Of a DNA stretch of 40,826 nt, positions 34,504-40,826 are shown one piece after another. The stretch comes from Pedosphaera sp. Lineage in GTDB: Bacteria; Verrucomicrobiota; Verrucomicrobiia; Limisphaerales; UBA1096. Both the position numbers and the translations under genes were made by a program. The stretch's first letter is position 1. The number at the start of each line of letters is the position of its first letter. The notes beneath the pieces are model-generated. The model was given only the letters and a program-made list of their open reading frames with translations. It was not told the DNA's origin and searched no databases. The stretch is taken from positions 49,980 to 90,805 of the forward strand of contig JAKUOU010000016.1 of NCBI GenBank assembly GCA_022451065.1, given 5' to 3'.

Positions 34504-35769
34504 TTACTTGGCCACCTCAATGCGATACAGATGCCCGCCCGTGCGCATGATGAATGCATCGCCATCAATAGCGGGCGTCGCCATGAACGGCTGCTTGGCC
34601 AGGGTGTTGCTGGCGATGACCTCATACTTGCGCGATGGCCGGATGACTGTGGTCAACCCCTCCTCATTGAACAGGTAAATACGACCCTTGGCGTAAATAG
34701 GCGAAGCCGAGTACGCGCCTTTCAGACGTTCCTTCCAGACGACCTTGCCGGTCCTCGCCTCAAGGCAGGTCGCGATGCCGCCGCGGTTCACGACGAACAA
34801 CAGATCGTCCACCAGCAACGGAGAGCAACGCTGCGGCATGCTGCGGGTCGACTTCCATTGAATGTGCGTGTTGGTCACATCGCCTTTGCCGTCGAGACGA
34901 ATGGCCCATAGCTCCGGTCGATCGCGATCCACTGTGGCAAACACCATCCCATGACCGGACACCGGACGCGGCGCCACCGACCAGCCCCGATGCCGCACGT
35001 GCCACAGTTCCTTGCCGGTCACTGGATCGTAGGCATACAACCCACGCCCTGCTGGGCTGACAAGCTGTGTGCCCTCACCGCGCGGCGCCAACGCCGGCAT
35101 GCAGTAAGCCTTGCGATGATTGATGGGAAATGTGGAATACTCGAGGGACCGCGGTGTTTTCCAGACCGTCTTCCCGGTGATCTTGTCGAGAGCGATGATG
35201 TACTGCACGTCACGCCCGTCCACATGCACCACCACATTGTCATCAACGAGAGTCGGCGAACTGGCCGGCCCAGCGCCCACCTCGTGGTCGCAGTTTAAGT
35301 CGCGCCGAGTCCACAACACCCTGCCGGTGGCAGTGTCTAGACAGGCCGTGCCGTAGGTTCCAAAATGAAGAATCACCCGGCCCTCATTGATCACCGGCGT
35401 AGGCGTCGCGTAGGTGTTGTCCTTCGTGATCCGCATCGGCTTGGCCACGTCGAACAAATGCAGATCATGAATGAGCTTCCCGGTGTCCTTGTCGACACAA
35501 ATGGCGAACAGCTTACGGCCTTTGGCCGTGGCCGTGGTCAGCCAAACCTGCCTCCCCCAGATCACCGGCGACGACCATCCGCGATCGTGAATGGCCGTCT
35601 TCCAAGAGACATTCTCCGACTCCGACCACTTCAGAGGTAGGCCGGTGGAAGTCGTGTGCCCGTCGCCGCTTGGACCCCGAAACTGCCACCAGCTTTCCCC
35701 GGCCGAAACCGTGTTAAGCGTAAGGAACAAAAAGGCAAAACAAGCCAACCTTTTGGTCAAGCTTTTCAT
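34504..35769 (-). CDS. Exported PQQ-like beta-propeller protein
   Basis: 421 residues from the ATG at 35769-35767; a GTG two codons earlier is possible. The leader MKSLTKRLACFAFLFLTLN ends near TVSAGE. WWQFRGPSGDGHTTSTGLPL is the standard opening of PVC PQQ-like proteins, with VSWKTAIHDRGWSSPVIWG next. Propeller blades repeat the pattern of a Trp-containing strand followed by a D-x-x-T-G-K turn (DKDTGKLIH, DKITGKTVW, DPVTGKELW, EARTGKVVW). No metal or PQQ ligand can be assigned. It is common in PVC genomes; function unknown. It is first in an operon with thiE and the PfkB kinase. Confidence 0.9.
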   Translation of the reverse strand: MKSLTKRLACFAFLFLTLNTVSAGESWWQFRGPSGDGHTTSTGLPLKWSESENVSWKTAIHDRGWSSPVIWGRQVWLTTATAKGRKLFAICVDKDTGKLIHDLHLFDVAKPMRITKDNTYATPTPVINEGRVILHFGTYGTACLDTATGRVLWTRRDLNCDHEVGAGPASSPTLVDDNVVVHVDGRDVQYIIALDKITGKTVWKTPRSLEYSTFPINHRKAYCMPALAPRGEGTQLVSPAGRGLYAYDPVTGKELWHVRHRGWSVAPRPVSGHGMVFATVDRDRPELWAIRLDGKGDVTNTHIQWKSTRSMPQRCSPLLVDDLLFVVNRGGIATCLEARTGKVVWKERLKGAYSASPIYAKGRIYLFNEEGLTTVIRPSRKYEVIASNTLAKQPFMATPAIDGDAFIMRTGGHLYRIEVAK

Positions 35770-35959
35770 GGTCACGGGGAAACAAATGAAACTATCATGA
35801 TGCAGTCAATTTGTAGGGAGAGATTGCCACCCACTTGGTCAAGCGACAAGGAATTGAACTAAAGCGCTTTAGATTTAGACCGTTGCGACCTAGTGCACCA
35901 GAGCAATAATCGATAGATATCTTCCTATGTCTTTGGTAAAATCCGGCCCGAAAGGCATA
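35770..35959. other. AT-rich divergent intergenic region
   Basis: 190 bases between two divergent propeller-protein genes. A CACTTGGTCAAGCG sequence, one mismatch from the recurrent palindrome, lies near 35831. No clear promoter pair or terminator was found. Confidence 0.35.
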
Positions 35960-36694
35960 ATGAAACAACTCTTCATTTCAACTTTTGCAGCGGCGGTTAT
36001 TTGCTGTTCGGCTTTGGGGCAAGAGTTGAAGCCGGGTGATGTGATTTGGGAATTTGAAACGGGAGACATGGTGCAGTCCTCTCCAGCGATAGGGAGCGAT
36101 GCCACCATCTACGTCGGGTCTTATGACAACAAACTCTATGCGATCAACCCGGACGGCTCCAAGAAATGGGCATTTGAAACAGGTGATGAAGTGCATTCCT
36201 CCCCAGCGATAGGGAGCGATGGCACCATCTACGTTGGGTCTGAAGACAACAACCTCTACGCAATCAACCCGGACGGCACAAAGAAATGGGCATTTGATAC
36301 GGGAGATGATGTGAATTCCTCCCCAGCGATAGGTAGAGATGGGACTATCTACTTCGGGTCTTTGGACGGCAACCTTTACGCAATAAAATCTTCCAGTATA
36401 GGCCCCGCCGATTCCCCTTGGCCCATGTTCGGTCAGAATGCACAGAGAACAGGAAGAGCCCCTTCACCAGTTCCCGATAAAATTCAGATTAACGCCTTCA
36501 GCAAATCCGCCTCTCCATTCTCCCTTACCTTCGAAACCAAATCAGATTCAACCTACATAATCGAAGCTTCACATGACTTAAAGAAATGGGGAGAGATTGG
36601 CGAAGTCCAAGGCACCGGAAGCTCGGTTAAATTCACTGATTGGCGTGAAGCACTATTCCAGAAGCAATACTATCGATTGAAGTTGGTGGAGTAA
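35960..36694 (+). CDS. Secreted tandem-repeat PQQ-like protein
   Basis: 244 residues from the ATG at 35960, chosen because AAAGG lies a few bases upstream and MKQLFISTFAAAVICCSALG is a signal peptide; an upstream ATG at 35927 adds eleven residues. Three near-identical 40-residue blades follow, each with SSPAIG, a TIYVGS-type strand and LYAINPDG. The C-terminal 65 residues (SPFSLTFETKSDSTYIIEA to YYRLKLVE) form a domain common at the ends of secreted Verrucomicrobia proteins. Three blades are too few for a closed propeller, so it may oligomerise or be a truncated member. Base composition is clearly lower in GC than the neighbouring genes. Confidence 0.85.
   Translation: MKQLFISTFAAAVICCSALGQELKPGDVIWEFETGDMVQSSPAIGSDATIYVGSYDNKLYAINPDGSKKWAFETGDEVHSSPAIGSDGTIYVGSEDNNLYAINPDGTKKWAFDTGDDVNSSPAIGRDGTIYFGSLDGNLYAIKSSSIGPADSPWPMFGQNAQRTGRAPSPVPDKIQINAFSKSASPFSLTFETKSDSTYIIEASHDLKKWGEIGEVQGTGSSVKFTDWREALFQKQYYRLKLVE
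36047..36395 (+). repeat. Three direct repeats with a 120-base period
   Basis: Units start at 36047, 36167 and 36287. Blocks such as CCAGCGATAGG are identical in all three, and units one and two also share AGGGAGCGATG and ATCAACCCGGACGGC. The exact period and shared synonymous sites indicate recent internal duplication rather than old divergence. Confidence 0.9.
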
Positions 36695-36917
36695 TCGGCG
36701 TTAAAAACTGCTGAAGAGAACCTCCACCCCCAGCGGCCAAAGTTCTGGAACAGTTTCGGCTGTTTAAGATCTCACTCTTTGTCCATAAACTCAAAACTTA
36801 CCCAAAAACTTAAAATTTACAGAATGGGATATGTTTTTTGGCGTTCTTTGATTGGTGTTTATTCATGAAAGCGGTGATTGCCATTAAAGCATGATTTTAT
36901 TAGGGTCTTTTGCAGGT
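36695..36917. other. AT-rich intergenic region upstream of tRNA-Pro
   Basis: About 220 bases with no coding frame. AT content is well above that of the window. It should contain the tRNA-Pro promoter; TTGCCATTAAAGC followed by TTTTATTAGGG near 36900 is only a loose candidate. Confidence 0.35.
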
Positions 36918-36994
36918 CGGAGCGTGGCGCAGTTTGGTAGCGCGCCAGTTTTGGGAACTGGAAGTCGCAGGTTCGAATCCTGTCGCTCCGACCA
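36918..36994 (+). tRNA. tRNA-Pro (anticodon UGG)
   Basis: 77 bases including CCA. Acceptor CGGAGCG pairs with CGCTCCG; D stem GCGC/GCGC; anticodon stem CCAGT/ACTGG encloses TTTGGGA, giving UGG; T arm GCAGG/CCTGT with TTCGAAT loop. A T5 run follows directly after CCA and may help end transcription. Confidence 0.97.
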
Positions 36995-37098
36995 TTTTTC
37001 TTTTAATTCGGGTTTTTCTTCGAATTTCTTCCAAAAGGTATTCGCTTCTCCTTAGCCACAGTTTCCATTCAAAGAACTGAAATTAGCTGCCAAGGCCC

Positions 37099-39480
37099 TT
37101 ACCGCTTTTTAAAGAGATCAGAGAGGACGAATCGACGAATGAGACTTTGCAGACGATGCTCGTCGGCCTTTATTGATTCAACCATGGAGCGGAGTTGATC
37201 CAAGTCATCGATGGTCATGACTCGCCTCAAGGCATAGGTCGCCAGTTGCTCCAGAAACGCCTCGGCCAAGCGATTGTCTTCGGCGAGCAGTTTTTTAAAT
37301 TCTGCCGGGTTCGCGAAAGTCCGACCGTCCGGTAGCACACCGGAGGCGTTTACTGGGGGATTTTCGCCGACGCCACCCTGAACCCGCTCGGTTTCGCGCC
37401 AGCGCCCGATGGCATCAAAATTCTCGAAGGCCAGGCCAAGCGGATCGATTTTGGAGTGGCACGAGACACAATTGGGATCGGTGGCGTGTGCTTCCAGTTG
37501 GGATCGAATGGTGGTTTTGGGTTTGTCACCCACGATCGGCTCCAGCGGATCCACGTTTGGCGGTGGTGGCGGTGGCGTGTGCGCGAGGATCGCCTCCGAA
37601 ACCCAGGCGCCACGGTGGACCGGCCGATGCCGCGTTCCGTCCGAGGTCAGAGAAAGAATCGAGGCTTGGGTCAGAATACCGCCCCGGTTGGTTTCCGCGC
37701 CAAGCTTGACGCGGGTGAGCCCACGTGGGTGCGGCCCGGGTATCCCGTAGTGGATGGCCAAGCGTGAGTTGAGTATTGTCCAGTTGGAATCAACCGCCTC
37801 ACGCAACAACAGATTTTTGCGGAACAATTCCGCGAAGTAAGCGGTGGTCTCCTCAACCATGCTTTCCTCCAGCCAGGGGTCGTACTCGGGGTAGAGCTTG
37901 GGGTCGGGCTGAAACATACCCACCCGGTGGAGTTGCAGCCATTGCCTCGGGAAGGACTCCAAAAAGCGATCGATCTTCGGATCGGCAATCATGCGGTCCA
38001 CCTGCTGCGCTAGGGTGTCAGGCTTGTGCAGTTCACCGTTTCGGGCGGCGGCAAATAGCGGCTCGTCCGGCATGGAACTCCAGAGAAAATAGGAAAGCCG
38101 GCTGGCCAACTCGAAGTCGTTCAACCGCGCGCGTTTTTCCCCAGGAGAACCCTCTTCGAGGTTAAAGAAACTGCGAGACACCAGTACGCTCGCAAGGGCT
38201 GAGCGGTATGCCGATCGAAACGACTCGCCCTCGTTCTGCTCGGCGACGATCAAACTCGTATAACGCTCGATCTCCGCATCCTTCACCGACCGACGCCATG
38301 CCCGTTCGGCAAATCGCTTCAGGCACGCGCTGATCTCTGTGGGGTCTTTTTCATCGGCGGGCATCAGGTCTTTTTGCTTGGCCAAGTCGGCTTCGGTTTT
38401 CAACGGCCCCTCTATCTCGATCCAGTCGATGAGCAGTAACGGCATCACCGGCCTGCCCTCTTCATCCACCACCTTGGTCCATGGGGAGGGGTGCTTGGTT
38501 TTGAGGGTTGCTACGGAGTTGGTGGCGTCGATCAGCTGGTTTCGGAACAGCTTGTAGGCGCCGTTGGCATGTTTCTGTGTCCGGGCGTGATTTCGGATGT
38601 CGTATCCACCGGCGGGGAACAATCCTTCCAGTTCGATGATTGTGGGTTTCTTTTCCGACGTGACCAGATCAACACCGTCGAACGATCGCTTGTGGTGCCG
38701 GTGCCAAATAGACATGCGTGGAATGCGCCCCGTGAAAGCGGGCAAACCGCTGCCACGAATTCGCAGGCGATACCGGCCAGGATGTTTCAAATCAAACCCC
38801 CAGCCCTCGCCCAGTTGCAGGAGCCGGCGTTTGCCCTCACCGGCTAGGTGGCGGTCGGTCTTGGTCGGGATTTCCGATTCGGGCAGCGCCTGTGTCACCA
38901 CGGCTTCTGCCGCCTCGAGGTAGCGCTCAATGTGCGAGGGCGCAACTGACAATAGGGCGCCGATGCGGTCGAAGCCATGTATGCGTGGATCTTCATTGAA
39001 GGTTCCAGGAGCCTCGACGTCGTAGACAACCCCGAGAAGATCATAGATGGTATGGGCATATTCCTGCCGGCTCAGTCGGTAGTGCTCCAGCGAACCGCGC
39101 TTGGCCAGGCGCTCGGCGGCGCCTTCGCGAATCCTCCGCGTGAGCACGTCAACAACCTTGCCAATCTCGCTCGCTGTCGGTTGCATTTCATCCTCCGGCG
39201 GCATCTCGCCGGCGTTGATGCGGAACCGCACTTCGCTCCATTTTTCCGCGATCAGCGGATTCGTGAAATCGGTCCCAAGGTTGTCGAGGCGGAACTTTCC
39301 CTTTTGCTTTTCGCTGTCGTGACACCTCACGCAGTGCGTCTTGAGAAAGGATTGTGCGGGGTCATCGAGTTCCTTAACGCCAAAAGCGTCTGGAGCAAGC
39401 AACCAAGAAAACATGAACAACACCGCCAGACGCATCGCACGGAAAAAAGTGAGGCGTTCGATGTTGTTGAAAACGCTCAC
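37099..39480 (-). CDS. DUF1587/DUF1592/DUF1588/DUF1585 secreted cytochrome-type protein
   Basis: 793 residues from a GTG at 39480, supported by its 4-base overlap (GTGA) with the upstream stop; an ATG at residue 16 is the alternative. A hydrophobic leader (AMRLAVLFMFSWLLA) precedes a c-type haem motif CVRCH (Cys50, Cys53, His54). DUF1587 holds SLEHYRLSRQEYAHTIYDLL. DUF1592 holds FELASRLSYFLWSSMPDEPL. DUF1588 carries RGGILTQASILSLTSDGTRH and a second CxxCH, CVSCHSKIDPLGLAFENFDA. DUF1585 ends the protein. The order matches the PVC family usually paired with DUF1552, as here. Its function is not established; the two haem motifs make it a probable client of CcsA/ResB. Confidence 0.93.
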   Translation of the reverse strand: MSVFNNIERLTFFRAMRLAVLFMFSWLLAPDAFGVKELDDPAQSFLKTHCVRCHDSEKQKGKFRLDNLGTDFTNPLIAEKWSEVRFRINAGEMPPEDEMQPTASEIGKVVDVLTRRIREGAAERLAKRGSLEHYRLSRQEYAHTIYDLLGVVYDVEAPGTFNEDPRIHGFDRIGALLSVAPSHIERYLEAAEAVVTQALPESEIPTKTDRHLAGEGKRRLLQLGEGWGFDLKHPGRYRLRIRGSGLPAFTGRIPRMSIWHRHHKRSFDGVDLVTSEKKPTIIELEGLFPAGGYDIRNHARTQKHANGAYKLFRNQLIDATNSVATLKTKHPSPWTKVVDEEGRPVMPLLLIDWIEIEGPLKTEADLAKQKDLMPADEKDPTEISACLKRFAERAWRRSVKDAEIERYTSLIVAEQNEGESFRSAYRSALASVLVSRSFFNLEEGSPGEKRARLNDFELASRLSYFLWSSMPDEPLFAAARNGELHKPDTLAQQVDRMIADPKIDRFLESFPRQWLQLHRVGMFQPDPKLYPEYDPWLEESMVEETTAYFAELFRKNLLLREAVDSNWTILNSRLAIHYGIPGPHPRGLTRVKLGAETNRGGILTQASILSLTSDGTRHRPVHRGAWVSEAILAHTPPPPPPNVDPLEPIVGDKPKTTIRSQLEAHATDPNCVSCHSKIDPLGLAFENFDAIGRWRETERVQGGVGENPPVNASGVLPDGRTFANPAEFKKLLAEDNRLAEAFLEQLATYALRRVMTIDDLDQLRSMVESIKADEHRLQSLIRRFVLSDLFKKR

Positions 39481-40688
39481 GGCAGACGCAGCTTTGATGA
39501 CAACTCAAAATCCTCGGGGCTCGCCAACCACTCATCGCTCGGCAGCAGTACATACGTCCATGGCCCCTTCAGCCGGACAATGCGGCCCGGCCGGAACCCT
39601 TCCAACATCTGGGGAAGTTTCACTCGCAATTGAAACCCGCTGCTCCCCAGTGGTGGATTCTCGGTCTCGTTCCAATCAACGGTGTTTCCTCGAACGGAAT
39701 ATTCCTGATGATAACTCCAGGTGCGAAGCGTGTTGGCTGCATCACATACTTTTGGTGACTTGCCCTGCTTGATTTCCTTGTACAACACAGGATCCATTCC
39801 CCCGAACAGTGTGACCGTAACCTCACCGCCGCCGGTGTCGTTGTTCTTCACCGCATCCACCCAGCCGGGAAGGAACCGGGAGCGGATCAGTCGCAGATGC
39901 CGCTGCCGCTGGATCTCTCGGCAGGCTGCCAAGCTCTCGTTGTCCAGCCAGACATCGGTCGTGGCCAAGCTGTCGAACGGCCCCCAGGTCAGGTTCACCT
40001 GAACTTCCTGCCCCGATTCGATCTTGTCTTTGCCGACCAGTTGCCGGTTTTTCCAGACCCGCGTAGCGTCGTCGATGTCAAACAACGCCGATTTGTTTAT
40101 GCCGCCCTCGATCTCCGGCCCGACCGGCTCCACGGAAAGCTTGAGGCGAGGCGCCGGGCCTGCGCCCTGCTCGAAGCCGAGAACTTTCCATGATCGGCCG
40201 CGCCGCGAATAAAAACTGGCGTCGTCCTCCAGCAGTATCGCGTGGTTGTACCGAAGCGTGGCGTTCTTTTTGAGTTGTTCCTCCCTCAGCGGAATCGTTT
40301 TCTCCTCCCCCTCCAGCGGCAGCAAAAACCGCCCGTGCATGTGGGTCCCTGGCGGAATGTCGCGGACGTCGGCCGGCGCGCCGTGATACCAAACCATCCC
40401 ATACGGGAGCATGGCAAAATAGTGCCTTGGCGCGTGCTGGCTTTTTCGAAGTGCACCTCGACGGTTCATGGGATCGCTTGTCATCAGGTCCCCGTCCTGA
40501 TGAATCCCCGCACCAGCCGGAGGGAAGACCCCCGGCTTGGGCACATGATCCTTTATCGCATCAGTTGCCGCATCCTCTTCTGCCGTCAGCGCTTGGTTTC
40601 CGCCGAGGAGAGTGAGGGCAAAAAGAATCGCACTTGGCCAAGCGCAGGTTGTCCCGACGCAGACGCTACGGCGCTTGGCCAGGCTCAC
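39477..40688 (-). CDS. Secreted protein of unknown function in the DUF1552/DUF1592 operon
   Basis: 403 residues from a GTG at 40688-40686 that overlaps the stop of the upstream DUF1552 gene (GTGA). A hydrophobic stretch near residues 15-34 ([19 protein letters not shown]) is a signal peptide; its AWPS is encoded by a copy of the recurrent palindrome. The rest is soluble, with [20 protein letters not shown] and [19 protein letters not shown] near residues 88-130 and no recognised catalytic motif. Beta-strand-rich segments such as [20 protein letters not shown] close the protein. Tight coupling on both sides implies that it works with the DUF1552 and DUF1592 products, but no function can be assigned. 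Confidence 0.85.
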   Translation of the reverse strand: MSLAKRRSVCVGTTCAWPSAILFALTLLGGNQALTAEEDAATDAIKDHVPKPGVFPPAGAGIHQDGDLMTSDPMNRRGALRKSQHAPRHYFAMLPYGMVWYHGAPADVRDIPPGTHMHGRFLLPLEGEEKTIPLREEQLKKNATLRYNHAILLEDDASFYSRRGRSWKVLGFEQGAGPAPRLKLSVEPVGPEIEGGINKSALFDIDDATRVWKNRQLVGKDKIESGQEVQVNLTWGPFDSLATTDVWLDNESLAACREIQRQRHLRLIRSRFLPGWVDAVKNNDTGGGEVTVTLFGGMDPVLYKEIKQGKSPKVCDAANTLRTWSYHQEYSVRGNTVDWNETENPPLGSSGFQLRVKLPQMLEGFRPGRIVRLKGPWTYVLLPSDEWLASPEDFELSSKLRLP

Positions 40689-40826
40689 GTGAGAACCTCC
40701 GAAACCACGGCATTGGAATCAGCGAACGCTTCTTTCTCGACGCCCATCCGTTGCGCCATGGTCAGCAGCAGGTTGCTGAAGTGTGCCTCGGAGTTGACCG
40801 GACTGTGGTACATCCCGATGCCATCG
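40685..40826 (-). CDS. DUF1552-family protein, C-terminal end only
   Basis: 46 codons and the stop are inside the window; the rest lies beyond base 40826. The visible part reads [20 protein letters not shown], then [16 protein letters not shown] and a final SEVLT. The L-x-T-M-x-Q-x-x-G-x-E-x-x-x-F-A-D-S pattern is the usual C-terminus of DUF1552 proteins, which occur beside DUF1592 genes. The call rests on this short segment and its neighbours. It is the upstream gene of the operon and overlaps the next by 4 bases. Confidence 0.75.
   Translation of the reverse strand, partial: DGIGMYHSPVNSEAHFSNLLLTMAQRMGVEKEAFADSNAVVSEVLT

Larger units (their letters stand above)
531..40642. repeat. Highly iterated palindrome, core TTGGCCAA, extended CTTGGCCAAG
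   Basis: The 10-mer CTTGGCCAAG starts at 643, 8998, 13874, 18851, 20071, 22366, 22408, 26943, 27401, 30245, 31467, 31600, 32410, 34333, 38377 and 40633. The core TTGGCCAA alone also starts at 531, 6440, 15872, 22485, 27382, 29257 and 31819. That is 23 by hand, where chance gives roughly 0.5. More than 40 further one-sided copies (CTTGGCC or GGCCAAG) are scattered around. Flanks favour CG, giving an ideal CGCTTGGCCAAGCG. Copies occur in most genes, on both coding strands, in all three frames and in several intergenic regions, but not in the tRNAs or the AT-rich patch at 35.8-37.0 kb. No protein was identified that acts on it. Confidence 0.9.

Noticed and set aside
36918-36994. tRNA-Pro as an attachment site for an integrated element
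   Set aside because: No integrase gene and no second copy of the tRNA 3' end were seen on either side, despite the local AT-rich patch.

Overview
The window is a dense, roughly 58-60% GC bacterial chromosome segment, most likely from a Verrucomicrobiota (PVC superphylum) member; Planctomycetota or Lentisphaerota are less likely. The assignment is inferred from gene content: repeated DUF1501, DUF1549/DUF1553 and DUF1552/DUF1592 secreted proteins, Tat-exported Gfo/Idh/MocA oxidoreductases, a formylglycine-type sulfatase, PQQ-like propellers, FG-GAP relics and an exosortase/EpsI pair. No phage, insertion sequence or CRISPR array was seen.

Layout. 1-3.7 kb: a sulfatase cut by the window edge, a ketopantoate reductase, an HU protein with its own terminator, a decayed FG-GAP relic and a TPMT-like methyltransferase. 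3.8-9.5 kb: trpS convergent with a system II cytochrome c maturation operon (unknown membrane protein, ResB, CcsA). 9.7-12.4 kb: an unknown secreted protein followed by pdxJ and acpS. 12.5-25.6 kb: a catabolic accessory block with two Gfo/Idh/MocA proteins, two DUF1549/DUF1553 proteins, three DUF1501 proteins, an RRM protein with a probable frameshift and an MtfA-like peptidase. 25.8-28.1 kb: tRNA-Val, a secreted isoaspartyl peptidase/asparaginase and an M19 dipeptidase. 28.2-29.9 kb: exosortase and EpsI. 29.9-35.8 kb: uvrC, coaX, bcp, a PfkB kinase, thiE and a PQQ-like protein. 35.9-37.0 kb: an AT-richer patch with a tandem-repeat protein and tRNA-Pro. 37.1-40.8 kb: a DUF1592 / unknown / DUF1552 operon joined by GTGA overlaps.

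How the genes work together. ResB, CcsA and their partner would attach haem to CxxCH proteins outside the cytoplasmic membrane. Several encoded secreted proteins carry CxxCH motifs (DUF1549 and DUF1592 proteins), so these loci may be functionally linked (inference). The sulfatase, Gfo/Idh/MocA and DUF1501 families fit polysaccharide or organic-matter breakdown. panE, coaX, pdxJ, acpS and thiE are cofactor genes scattered among them.

The strongest unexplained signal is a short palindrome, CTTGGCCAAG (core TTGGCCAA). By hand count the core occurs 23 times and the full 10-mer 16 times, where random expectation is below one. It lies in all three reading frames (encoding LAK, LGQ or AWPS) and in intergenic DNA, which resembles the HIP1 palindrome of cyanobacteria. 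The second notable signal is a domain of about 130-150 residues, present twice in an unknown membrane protein and once inserted in the adjacent ResB.
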